Below, in pieces: positions 5,746 to 12,317 of a DNA stretch of 12,707 nt (positions are counted from its first letter, which is position 1; each line of letters opens with the position of its first letter). This stretch comes from Patescibacteria group bacterium (GTDB lineage Bacteria > Patescibacteriota > Gracilibacteria > UBA1369): contig JAHJEW010000096.1 in NCBI GenBank assembly GCA_018825335.1, positions 1 through 12,707 on the forward strand, in the 5' to 3' direction. The position numbers and the translations under genes were made by a program. The notes under the pieces were generated by a model that saw only the letters and a list, made by a program, of their open reading frames with translations, searched no databases and was not told the DNA's origin.

Positions 5746-6733
5746 AGATTTGAGTTTAAGAAATATTTGGCGAAGCTGGTTTGCCTTTAGAAAGGGGAAG
5801 CGTGCAACGCATGAAATGCACGATTTTCAATATTACCTTGAAAAGAATCTTCTTGAGCTTTTTCGGGATTTGACGAATGGGCGTTATCGTCATGGCGGTT
5901 ACAGAAAATTTGTCGTGTGCGATAACAAACGGCGGGAAATATCGGTGGCTTCGGTGCGCGACCGGGTAGTTCACCGGCTCGTTTACGATTATCTGGAAAA
6001 ACTCTACGATAAAACTTTTATTTATGACGCATGGTCGTGCCGCAAAGGGAAGGGATTGCTTGGTGCCATAGAAAGAACGGCTTGCTTTTTGAAGCGTTTT
6101 AACACACACACACACACACACACAGCGCGAAGCCATTTTTCGTGGGTCTGGAAATGTGATGTGAAGAAGTTTTTTGATAGTGTTGATCAGGAAGTTCTGC
6201 TTAAAATTCTGGGGAGGCGGATCAAGGATAGTATAACTTTTAATTTGCTGAAAGAAATAATCCATAGTTTCACGACTGTTGCCGGGCGTCGAGTTGGTAT
6301 GCCGATTGGTAATCTTTCGAGCCAGATTTTTGCCAATATTTATTTGAATGAACTGGATAGGTTTGTTAAGCTTAGGTTGCAGGTAAAGGCTTATTTGCGC
6401 TATGGTGATGATTTTATTGTATTGGAAAATGACCCGGAAAAGCTGAAAAATGTAAGAGATGAGGTTAGTCGTTTTTTATCGGATGAGCTGAAATTACATG
6501 TGAATCCGAAAAGCGATAAAATCATGAAGGTTTCGCATGGACTTAAGTTTTTGGGTGTTAAACTTTGGCCTTTTGGCAGGACTTTAAATAGACGCAACCT
6601 TGATAGAGTTAAGGGACGGCTTAAACCGAATAATATCTCGAGTTACAGCGGGCTTATATTGAAACATGGGAATGTGAAACAGGTTAAGGACTTTAATTGG
6701 ATGGTTTGTGATAAAATATTGAATGAATATTAA
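5720..6733 (+). CDS. DGR reverse transcriptase
   Basis: Up to 337 residues. A TTG at 5720 is followed by an ATG at 5723, and either could be the start; homology to DGR RTs begins at about IDLSLRNIWRSWFAFRKGK (residues 9-27). Conserved blocks: SVRDRVVHRLVYDYL (78-92), DKTFIYDAWSCRKGKG (97-112), motif A CDVKKFFDSVD with Asp147, the DGR hallmark IGNLSSQ (196-202) in place of QGxxxSP, YGDD (228-231), and GLKFLGV (274-280). The IGxxxSQ motif is associated with adenine-specific error making. There is no maturase X or endonuclease domain, so it is not a group II intron protein. A run of AC dinucleotides inside the gene gives THTHTHT (129-135) in a loop before motif A. The RT 5' end overlaps the divergent avd start by about 25 bases. 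Confidence 0.95.
   Translation: MMIGSDVSIDLSLRNIWRSWFAFRKGKRATHEMHDFQYYLEKNLLELFRDLTNGRYRHGGYRKFVVCDNKRREISVASVRDRVVHRLVYDYLEKLYDKTFIYDAWSCRKGKGLLGAIERTACFLKRFNTHTHTHTARSHFSWVWKCDVKKFFDSVDQEVLLKILGRRIKDSITFNLLKEIIHSFTTVAGRRVGMPIGNLSSQIFANIYLNELDRFVKLRLQVKAYLRYGDDFIVLENDPEKLKNVRDEVSRFLSDELKLHVNPKSDKIMKVSHGLKFLGVKLWPFGRTLNRRNLDRVKGRLKPNNISSYSGLILKHGNVKQVKDFNWMVCDKILNEY
6102..6124 (+). repeat. (AC)n microsatellite inside the RT reading frame
   Basis: This is an uninterrupted run of 23 bases alternating A and C (eleven and a half dinucleotides), encoding Thr-His repeats between RT residues 129 and 135. Slippage by one or two units would shift the frame and truncate the protein before motif A; three units would add or remove one Thr-His pair. 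The block sits in a loop of variable length in relatives, so in-frame change is probably tolerated. This makes the RT a candidate phase-variable gene. Confidence 0.9.
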
Positions 6734-6743
6734 AAAGGTTATT

Positions 6744-6764
6744 GCCCGCGGCGAGGGAGCGGGC
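6744..6764 (+). terminator. Hairpin terminator after the RT, or a leader hairpin of pyrD
   Basis: GCCCGC (6744-6749) and GCGGGC (6759-6764) form a perfect 6-bp GC stem with a 9-base loop, followed by TTTGGGTTT. It starts 10 bases after the RT stop, so it most simply ends the RT transcript. A weak promoter-like pair upstream (TTGTGA 6706-6711, TATTAA 6728-6733, 16-base gap) would place the hairpin at the 5' end of the pyrD mRNA instead, where it could act as an attenuator. The U-tract is interrupted, so the call is moderate. Confidence 0.5.
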
Positions 6765-6830
6765 TTTGGGTTTGAGTCTTTTGCCCGGGCGTGCTTAAAT
6801 AGTGGCGATGTAATTTTTTGTGAGATGGTC

Positions 6831-7757
6831 ATGACGGATTTAAAAACGGAATTTTGCGGAGTGAAGTTTGAAAATCCGTTGGTGGTTGCATCGGGGGTTT
6901 TGGGTGTTACCGGGGCGAGTTTGAGGTTTTGTGTGGAGAATGGAGCCGGTGGGGTTACCACTAAGTCCATTTGGCTTGTTGAGCATAAAGGGCATAAGAG
7001 TCCGGTTATTATTGCGAATGAGCATTATATGCTTAATGCGGTTGGGGTGCCTGATGCGGGGATTGAGAAGGCGAAAATAGAGCTTGGGAAGTATATGAAA
7101 AATAAGCCGGCGCCGCTGATCGCCAATATTATTGCGGGGAAGGTTGATGATTATGCGGAGATTGCGGAGAAGGTGACGGAGCTGGGGCCGGATATTATTG
7201 AAGTGAATATTTCCTGTCCGAATGTGGAGGATGAGTTGGGGCGGCCGTTTGCGTGTAGTCGTAAGGATGCTGCGCGGGTTACGGAGGTTGTGAGGAAGCG
7301 TACTAAGTTGCCGATCGTTATTAAGTTGAGTCCGAATGTTGAGAGTATTGTAGAGATAGCGCGCGCATGCGTGGACGCCGGAGCCGACGGGATATGCGCT
7401 ATTAATACCGTAGGCCCGGGGATGGCGATTGATATTGGGGCGCGCGCGCCGATTCTGGCTAACAAAGTTGGTGGGCTTTCGGGTCCGGCAATAAAACCAC
7501 TATCAATTAAGGCTGTTTATGACATTCATAAGGCGTTGCCGAAGGTGCCGATTATTGGAACCGGAGGAATTATTACCGGAGAGGATGCGATTGAAATGAT
7601 TATGGCGGGTGCGACTTTGGTGGGCATGGGGACGGCGGTTTATTATCGTGATGTTAAATGTTTCGGCATGGCGGCGGATGAAATGCGTGCGTGGTGCGAG
7701 AAAAATGGGGTGAAGAGTTTGGACGAAATACGCGGAGCGGCGCATGGCAAAGGGTGA
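6831..7757 (+). CDS. pyrD: Dihydroorotate dehydrogenase, class 1B catalytic subunit
   Basis: This 308-residue FMN protein oxidises dihydroorotate to orotate, the fourth step of UMP synthesis. The class 1 active site is visible: GGVTTKS (40-46) with the flavin-contacting Lys45, the substrate loop NEHYMLNAVG (63-72), NISCPN with catalytic Cys129, IVIKLSPN, then GTGGI and the phosphate-binding GATLVGMGTA near the C-terminus. The neighbouring pyrK makes it class 1B, which passes electrons to NAD+. The frame stays open upstream to an ATG at 6723 that overlaps the RT end, but those extra 36 residues are unlike the family and cover the hairpin at 6744-6764. The start was therefore placed at 6831 (MTDLKTEFCGVKFENP), with ATG 6825 as a close alternative. 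Confidence 0.93.
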   Translation: MTDLKTEFCGVKFENPLVVASGVLGVTGASLRFCVENGAGGVTTKSIWLVEHKGHKSPVIIANEHYMLNAVGVPDAGIEKAKIELGKYMKNKPAPLIANIIAGKVDDYAEIAEKVTELGPDIIEVNISCPNVEDELGRPFACSRKDAARVTEVVRKRTKLPIVIKLSPNVESIVEIARACVDAGADGICAINTVGPGMAIDIGARAPILANKVGGLSGPAIKPLSIKAVYDIHKALPKVPIIGTGGIITGEDAIEMIMAGATLVGMGTAVYYRDVKCFGMAADEMRAWCEKNGVKSLDEIRGAAHGKG

Positions 7758-7787
7758 TCCGCTTTATCAATCCCAAAAAAAAATTCT

Positions 7788-8612
7788 ATGAAGACAAAAT
7801 TCGACATTCCGAAGACTGTGCCAATAAAGAAAATTATTGTAGAGACGCCGTTTGTGAAAACTTTTATTTTTGAGTATGAGCTTGGGGCCAGGCCCGGGCA
7901 GTTTGTTAATCTGTGGCTTCCTGGCGTGGATGAGAAGCCGATGAGCGTTGCGTACTGCGATGAAAAGGAGTTTTGGGTGACCATGTTTGCGGTGGGGCCT
8001 TTTTCTAAAGCGATGCATGAGCTAAAGGAAGGGGATCTTGTTGGTGTTCGCGGGCCTTATGGTAAGGGATTTTCTTTTGAAAAAGATTGGAGGCTTGTTG
8101 GGATGGGAGGTGGTTATGGCGCGGCGCCGCTGTATTTTCTGACTGTGGAAGCGGTTAAACTTGGGTGTCATGTGGATTTTGTGGTGGGCGCGCGTGGGAA
8201 GGAGCATCTTTTGTATATTGATCGGGTGAAGAAATTGAAAAATGTGGATATACATATTGCGACGGATGATGGGTCGGTGGGGATTAAGGGTTATAATACC
8301 GTGATTTTGCAGCAACTTATTGAGGAGGCGAAAAGTGGCTCATCCAAAAAAATTGATATGGTTTATGCTTGTGGCCCGGAGATGATGATGAAGACGATTT
8401 CCAATATTTGTTTTGAGCATGGAATTAACGCGGAGCTTTCCGTTGAGCGCTATATGAAGTGTGGTTTTGGTGTGTGCGGGCAGTGCAGTGTGGACGATTC
8501 GGGGATTCGGATGTGCAAGGAGGGGCCGGTTGTTTCCAATGAAGTCGCGCGGAAGATTACGGAGTTTGGGCGGTATCATAGGGACAGCGTGGGGCGTGTT
8601 CATGAGTTTTAA
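7788..8612 (+). CDS. pyrK: Dihydroorotate dehydrogenase electron-transfer subunit
   Basis: This 274-residue flavoprotein of the ferredoxin-NADP+ reductase superfamily carries electrons from PyrD flavin through a 2Fe-2S cluster and FAD to NAD+. The N-terminal barrel has the FAD motif RPGQFVNLWLPG (35-46) and KPMSVA (50-55). The NAD domain has VGMGGGYGAAPLYFL (104-118) and YACGPEMMM (193-201). The cluster ligands are Cys225, Cys230, Cys233 and Cys243 (C-x4-C-x2-C-x9-C), the spacing seen in PyrK. It lies 30 bases after pyrD and 24 bases before pyrE, so the three form one unit. No Shine-Dalgarno site is obvious; an A-run precedes the ATG. Confidence 0.94.
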   Translation: MKTKFDIPKTVPIKKIIVETPFVKTFIFEYELGARPGQFVNLWLPGVDEKPMSVAYCDEKEFWVTMFAVGPFSKAMHELKEGDLVGVRGPYGKGFSFEKDWRLVGMGGGYGAAPLYFLTVEAVKLGCHVDFVVGARGKEHLLYIDRVKKLKNVDIHIATDDGSVGIKGYNTVILQQLIEEAKSGSSKKIDMVYACGPEMMMKTISNICFEHGINAELSVERYMKCGFGVCGQCSVDDSGIRMCKEGPVVSNEVARKITEFGRYHRDSVGRVHEF

Positions 8613-8636
8613 TTTTACATAATAATTTTTGGATCC

Positions 8637-9305
8637 ATGCAGCAGTATAAAAAAGATTTCATTGAATTTTTGGTGCGGAGCAAGGTTTTGAAATTCGGTG
8701 ATTTTACTTTGAAGAGCGGGCGGAAGTGTCCGTATTTTTTGAATTTTGGTGATGTTCATTCGGGTGGCGCGATTGCGGAGCTTGGGAAGTATTACGCGCA
8801 ATGTTTGCAGGAGCATGCTTTGGACTATGATGTGCTTTTTGGTCCGGCGTATAAGGGAATTCCGATAAGCGTGGCGACGTCGATTGCTTTGGCGAAGGAT
8901 TTTGGGCGGGAGGTGGATTATAGTTTTAATCGCAAAGAGGCCAAAGATCACGGTGAGGGTGGGCTTTTGGTGGGGGCAAAAATTAACGCAGATTCAAAAG
9001 TTGTTATTTTGGATGATGTGATGACTGCGGGAACGGCGCTGCGAGAGAGTCTGACTTTATTGAGTACGATTGGAGATCCACATGTGGCGGCGGTTTTAAT
9101 TGCGTGTGATCGCATGGAGCGCGGACAAGGTTCGAGTAGTGCCGCTCTGGAGGTGAAGGAGGAATTCGGAATCGATGTTTATTCGATTGTGAATCTTGCG
9201 GAGATTATTGAGCACCTGCACGGTCTTTCGCTGGACGGCGAGGTTGTTCTGGATGATGAAAAGGTCGCGCGGATTGAGGAGTACAGGCGGGAGTTTGGGG
9301 TTTAG
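8637..9305 (+). CDS. pyrE: Orotate phosphoribosyltransferase
   Basis: This 222-residue type I phosphoribosyltransferase joins orotate and PRPP to give OMP, the fifth step of UMP synthesis. The PRPP-binding signature VVILDDVMTAGTA is at 122-134. FTLKSGRKCPYFLN (23-36) is the orotate-side segment, GPAYKGIP (69-76) holds the conserved Lys, and NRKEAKDHGEGG (98-109) is the flexible catalytic loop. Length fits the bacterial enzyme. It is the last gene of the pyrD-pyrK-pyrE unit and faces the HNH gene, with 25 bases between the two stop codons. No clear terminator separates them. Confidence 0.95.
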   Translation: MQQYKKDFIEFLVRSKVLKFGDFTLKSGRKCPYFLNFGDVHSGGAIAELGKYYAQCLQEHALDYDVLFGPAYKGIPISVATSIALAKDFGREVDYSFNRKEAKDHGEGGLLVGAKINADSKVVILDDVMTAGTALRESLTLLSTIGDPHVAAVLIACDRMERGQGSSSAALEVKEEFGIDVYSIVNLAEIIEHLHGLSLDGEVVLDDEKVARIEEYRREFGV

Positions 9306-9330
9306 AGGGATGGTTGCGGCAGTTTTTTTA

Positions 9331-10251
9331 TTACCGTCGCTTTTCGAAATACTTTTCGTCAATCGTGTGCGCAATGGCGTGGTGTTCACGGCACAGCGGA
9401 GCCAGGAAATTGGGGTCGTGATTTTGGCTTAGGGCAAATCTTTGGGTGTGATGGATGGTTGTCGCCGGTTTTTGGCAGGTTCGTATTGAACATGTTTTTC
9501 CGTGTTCACTTTGAAGTTGGCGGCGGATGGCGGCCGGGATGTAGCGGGAGGGTTTTTTGCCATGCTTCTTTAACTCAATCGCTTTCGCATGCGCCTCCTT
9601 TGCCAGTTTTTGCTTTTCTTTGGCCAACTCTTCATCGTGCTTTTGGAGCAGATCTTTTAGTAATTGATTGATGTCGATCCCTTTTTTCTCCCTTTCTAAA
9701 AGGTCTTTTTGCAGATCCACGTCCAGGTGGGCGAGCAGGTTTATATCGCCAGGCACGCTTTTCTCATTCTCCGCTAAGTTGACATCTGGTAGTTTCCGTT
9801 GCGGATTGACGTGCCCGGGCACGGATTTTTCATCACGCACAAAAACTTCCAATGCGCTTTTTGGCAGAACTTTAGCCATTTCCGCAATATGTTTCTGATT
9901 TTCGCTTGTTGCAATCGACGCCACACGCGCCAGTTTTTTTACGCTCACTGCTCCGCTGGTTAGAGCCATTTTTAAATCGGGCTTGTCTTTAAACTTTCGC
10001 TCAAGCCGGAGCGCCAGACGAACCTGTTCCTCGCTGATGCCGGCCAGTTTGGCGGCGAATTCTTCAATTGATGAGAAGCCTTTTTGGGCGTACAGATGCC
10101 GTTTGTACACTTCGGGCAGAAGGCCGATGAATTTTCGGCGTGCCTCCAGGGCATGATGCCCATATTGTTTGCAAAGCCCGTACAGCTGCGCGTCGGTGAG
10201 GGTTTGGTGTGAAGATTTGGTGGGCGCATTGATGGTAAATAAATTGGTCAT
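9331..10251 (-). CDS. HNH endonuclease domain protein
   Basis: This 306-residue protein has a C-terminal HNH-type nuclease fold: Cys254 and Cys259 (CSIRTC), the His pair in TTIHHTQRF (264-272), and a second zinc pair region LCREHH (286-291). The pattern of two metal knuckles flanking IHH-x-RF fits a beta-beta-alpha-metal nuclease. The N-terminal 130 residues are helical, and residues about 180-232 form a charged, Lys/Glu-rich coiled-coil-like stretch. The segment EKSVPG occurs twice (141-146 and 163-168) in a roughly 22-residue duplication. I know no specific role; it may be a lone nuclease of a phage, mobile or defence module, but no methylase or transposase is next to it. It is the only gene on its strand between pyrE and the Glu-Pro gene. 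Confidence 0.8.
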   Translation of the reverse strand: MTNLFTINAPTKSSHQTLTDAQLYGLCKQYGHHALEARRKFIGLLPEVYKRHLYAQKGFSSIEEFAAKLAGISEEQVRLALRLERKFKDKPDLKMALTSGAVSVKKLARVASIATSENQKHIAEMAKVLPKSALEVFVRDEKSVPGHVNPQRKLPDVNLAENEKSVPGDINLLAHLDVDLQKDLLEREKKGIDINQLLKDLLQKHDEELAKEKQKLAKEAHAKAIELKKHGKKPSRYIPAAIRRQLQSEHGKTCSIRTCQKPATTIHHTQRFALSQNHDPNFLAPLCREHHAIAHTIDEKYFEKRR

Positions 10252-10318
10252 GAAAATTTGTTAAGTAATATTTTTCCCGGGAAAGCGCACTTCGCTTCGC
10301 TGCGTGCGCGGTGTGAGT

Positions 10319-10359
10319 ATTTTAGCAAACACAAGCCTATAATCCAGCTTTTAGGCTTG
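10319..10359 (-). promoter_or_regulatory. Candidate extended -10 promoter of the HNH gene with an overlapping palindrome
   Basis: Read on the - strand, TG-C-TAAAAT (10327 to 10319) matches an extended -10 element; no good -35 box is seen. An inverted repeat CAAGCCTA/TAGGCTTG (10332-10339 and 10352-10359, 8 bp perfect, 12 bases between) covers the place where a -35 would be, so it could be an operator. Transcription would start near 10312, and the leader then begins with another stem, GCGCAC/GTGCGC (10285-10309), before the ATG at 10251. Confidence 0.4.
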
Positions 10360-10550
10360 CGGGCGGCTGTCAAGTTGTGTTGTGTTCGGCGCAAAGGGGA
10401 GCCATTTACTGGGATTCAGGGTGAAGTGGTCGCGGAAAAATATGGCGTAATAGCGTGCTGTTTATTGGCTAGCGGAAGCCATAATAACGGGTTGCGGAGG
10501 TGGGATGATTATGGGCTGATCGGGAGTGTTCATAATTTTTTATTTAGGAA
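10360..10550. other. Intergenic stretch without a supported gene
   Basis: This lies between the HNH promoter region and the strong hairpin at 10551. A + strand frame (10258-10590) runs through it but starts with TTG, lacks a ribosome site, crosses two strong inverted repeats and has no recognisable protein features. I see no RNA gene. An AT-rich block (about 10530-10548) lies just before the hairpin. Confidence 0.4.
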
Positions 10551-10583
10551 ACAGGCGTTCCGTTGGGGGAACGGAACGCCTGT
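10551..10583. terminator. Perfect 14-bp inverted repeat with GGGGG loop
   Basis: ACAGGCGTTCCGTT (10551-10564) pairs perfectly with AACGGAACGCCTGT (10570-10583) around a GGGGG loop. It is the longest perfect stem seen in the window. It lies 68 bases beyond the stop of the - strand Glu-Pro gene, so a terminator for that gene is the simplest reading. Neither strand has a real U-tract directly after the stem, so it may instead be an RNA-stability hairpin or a DNA site. Confidence 0.5.
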
Positions 10584-10651
10584 AAGTTAAGCTCACACTT
10601 CACGGAGGAACGAACAGGAACAGGAGATCGAACTTGGCGCCTACGGGCTGC

Positions 10652-10936
10652 CTACTGAGTTTGATCTTCCGGGGACGGGTCAGTGTCTCCGGGGGGTTCG
10701 GGCGCCGGCTCGGGTGCCGGTTCGGGTGCCGGCTCGGGTGCCGGTTCGGGTTCGGGCTCGGGTTCGGGCTCGGGTTCGGGCTCGGGTTCGGGCTCGGACT
10801 CGGCTTGCGCCTCGCCCTCGCCGTCCCCAGGATCTTCCCCCATCTCGCCGAGTGCCCGGAGCTCCTCCAGGCACTCATTCAGTACAGCGGCGGCTCTTGC
10901 CACCGCTGCCTTTGCTTTTTCTACTGCTGCCATCAT
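10652..10936 (-). CDS. Small Glu-Pro/Ala-Pro repeat protein
   Basis: This 94-residue protein has two parts. Residues 1-33 form an Ala/Glu-rich amphipathic helix (AAVEKAKAAVARAAAVLNE), and residues about 46-82 are a Glu-Pro run turning into Ala-Pro-Glu-Pro repeats, then an acidic tail. Such EP runs form stiff, extended, negatively charged rods. The strand is chosen because the helix reads sensibly, because a good Shine-Dalgarno GAGGTG lies 5 bases before the second ATG (10933), and because a strong hairpin follows the stop. The opposite frames give only Gly-Ser or Arg-Val runs. No signal peptide or membrane segment is seen, so it is not TonB-like. GC content is far above its neighbours. The function is unknown; it could be a spacer or an interaction protein. 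Confidence 0.6.
   Translation of the reverse strand: MMAAVEKAKAAVARAAAVLNECLEELRALGEMGEDPGDGEGEAQAESEPEPEPEPEPEPEPEPEPAPEPAPEPAPEPAPEPPGDTDPSPEDQTQ
10695..10802. repeat. Tandem array of nine 12-bp units inside the Glu-Pro gene
   Basis: On the + strand the units are GGTTCGGGCGCC, then GGCTCGGGTGCC and GGTTCGGGTGCC in alternation (10695-10742), then five units close to GGCTCGGGTTCG (10743-10802). Each unit codes for four residues on the - strand (EPAP/APEP type first on the + side, EPEP type further along). All units keep the frame, so gain or loss of units changes only the rod length. Confidence 0.9.
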
Positions 10937-11330
10937 CGCACCTCGCCGCTCGTGTTGCCACCAATTGGTTTATGATGCCCTTGTTCTCCTTTTTCTTTGG
11001 GCATCGCTCTGCATCGCAAAAAAAAATGCGGTGCAAAGTAATGCCCAAAGTCGTGAAGCAGAGAGTTTATCTGCCTGTAAGTATAGTCGCGGCACAGGGC
11101 CGGGCCATATTTAACCAAGCAGATTGCTCTCCACTTATTTTATATGTCAAAGACCGGTTTTAGAGAAACTTGAGGTTATGTCTCTTTCTACACAAAATAA
11201 TGCGCATTTGTCAATTATCCTCTTGTGCAAATCCGGGCAAAATCGCCATTTTCACATTTTTCCCTTTTGACTTTTGGGCACCTCTCAAGTAGTTTTTTAG
11301 CGGCCGCAGGTAGAAATTATCAAATAAAAA
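10937..11330. other. Intergenic region between the Glu-Pro gene and pyrF
   Basis: These 394 bases hold no supported gene. A long hairpin lies at 10995-11050: a perfect 10-bp outer stem CTTTGGGCAT/ATGCCCAAAG and an inner stem GCATCGC/GCGGTGC (one G-T pair) closing an A-rich loop. It would sit in the leader of the leftward Glu-Pro mRNA. Further right, a possible pyrF promoter has TTGACT (11267-11272), a 17-base gap and TAGTTT (11290-11295), about 35 bases before the pyrF ATG. The + strand frames that enter from the left (ending near 11114 and 11163) are shadows of the repeat gene. Confidence 0.45.
11267..11295 (+). promoter_or_regulatory. Possible pyrF promoter
   Basis: The -35 box TTGACT differs from consensus at one base, the gap is 17, and the -10 box TAGTTT is weak. 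pyrF is cut off from the other pyr genes by about 2 kb of leftward genes, so it needs its own promoter, and this is the best candidate in the spacer. Confidence 0.4.
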
Positions 11331-12266
11331 ATGACTGACAAAACATCTCACTTTGCTGATCGGCTGAATGCTCAGATTAAGAAGAAAGATTCTGCTGTTT
11401 GCGTGGGACTTGATCCGAGGCTTGAGCAGATTCCCGACTTTATAAAGGAAAAGCATTTTGCCAAACAAAAGAATCCTTTCACCGCGGCGGCTGAATCGTT
11501 TATAGAATTCAACAAAGGTATTATTGACGCGGTTTTCGACCTTGTTCCAATTGTTAAACCGCAGATTGCGTTTTATGAGCAGTATGGCGCGGAGGGGATG
11601 AGGGCGTTTAAGGAAACGTGTGATTATGCGAAGGAGAAGGGTGTACTGACTTTGGCGGACATAAAGCGCGGAGATATCGGATCGACCGCGGAGGCATACG
11701 CGAAGGCGTTTCTTGGTAAAGTTGATCTTAATGGGGAGAAGTCCGAATCTTTTGATGTGGACGCGGTGACTGTAGCGCCGTATTTGGGATGGGACGGAGT
11801 TAAGCCTTTTGTGAATGAGGCGGTAAAATATGGGAAAGGGGTTTTTGTTCTGGATAAAACGTCCAATAAGTCATCGGCCGATTTGCAGGATTTGCAGATT
11901 AATGACGGGCGAACAATATATGAAATTATGGCGCATTATATTGATTCGTGGGGGGCGGATGATGTTGGGGAGTCCGGTTATTCGTTGGTTGGCGCGGTTG
12001 TTGGCGCAACTTTTCCGACTCAAATTGTCAGTCTTAGAAAGCTTATGCCGGCGAGTATTTTCCTTGTGCCGGGTTACGGGGCGCAGGGTGGCGGCGCCGA
12101 TGATGTGCGCGCTGCATTTGATAAAAAAGGTCTTGGCGCGATTATCAACTCTTCGCGCGGGATTATTTTTGCCTGGGAAAGTTCTGATTCTTTCACGGAA
12201 AAAGATTATGCTCAGGCCGCGCGGGAGGCGACTCTTACTATGTTGAGGGATTTGCGTTGGGAATGA
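11331..12266 (+). CDS. pyrF: Orotidine 5'-phosphate decarboxylase
   Basis: This 311-residue TIM-barrel enzyme makes UMP from OMP, the last step of the pathway. The catalytic DxKxxD motif is present as DIKRGD (110-115, with Asp110, Lys112, Asp115). CVGLDPR (24-30), VKPQIAFYEQYG (75-86), the phosphate-side VVGATFP and VPGYGAQGG, and NSSRGI near the C-terminus all fit. Its length and the PRLEQIP/PGYGAQGG wording place it in the longer type 2 subfamily rather than the roughly 240-residue E. coli type. It stands apart from pyrD-pyrK-pyrE, behind the HNH and Glu-Pro genes, and faces rsmA with about 50 bases between the ends. Confidence 0.94.
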   Translation: MTDKTSHFADRLNAQIKKKDSAVCVGLDPRLEQIPDFIKEKHFAKQKNPFTAAAESFIEFNKGIIDAVFDLVPIVKPQIAFYEQYGAEGMRAFKETCDYAKEKGVLTLADIKRGDIGSTAEAYAKAFLGKVDLNGEKSESFDVDAVTVAPYLGWDGVKPFVNEAVKYGKGVFVLDKTSNKSSADLQDLQINDGRTIYEIMAHYIDSWGADDVGESGYSLVGAVVGATFPTQIVSLRKLMPASIFLVPGYGAQGGGADDVRAAFDKKGLGAIINSSRGIIFAWESSDSFTEKDYAQAAREATLTMLRDLRWE

Positions 12267-12317
12267 AAGAGATGGTTCGGATAAGTTTGAAAATCTTCCG
12301 TGGAAGCCAATGCGGGA

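Noticed and set aside
5720..6733. Group II intron or retron reading of the reverse transcriptase
   Set aside because: No maturase or endonuclease domain, no intron ribozyme ends seen, and the TR/VR pair plus IGNLSSQ identify a DGR.
6723..6830. Longer pyrD start at 6723
   Set aside because: The added 36 residues do not resemble the family and include the hairpin region; class 1B length fits the 6831 start.
10258..10590. 110-residue + strand frame
   Set aside because: TTG start, no ribosome site, and it spans three inverted repeats and a promoter-like region; no recognisable protein features.
10695..10802. Possible CRISPR-like array
   Set aside because: The 12-bp units are contiguous without spacers and keep a reading frame; no cas gene is present.
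10683..11163. Gly-Ser and Arg-Val repeat frames on the + strand
   Set aside because: These are shadows of the 12-bp array; the - strand frame has the Shine-Dalgarno site, a sensible helix and a downstream hairpin.
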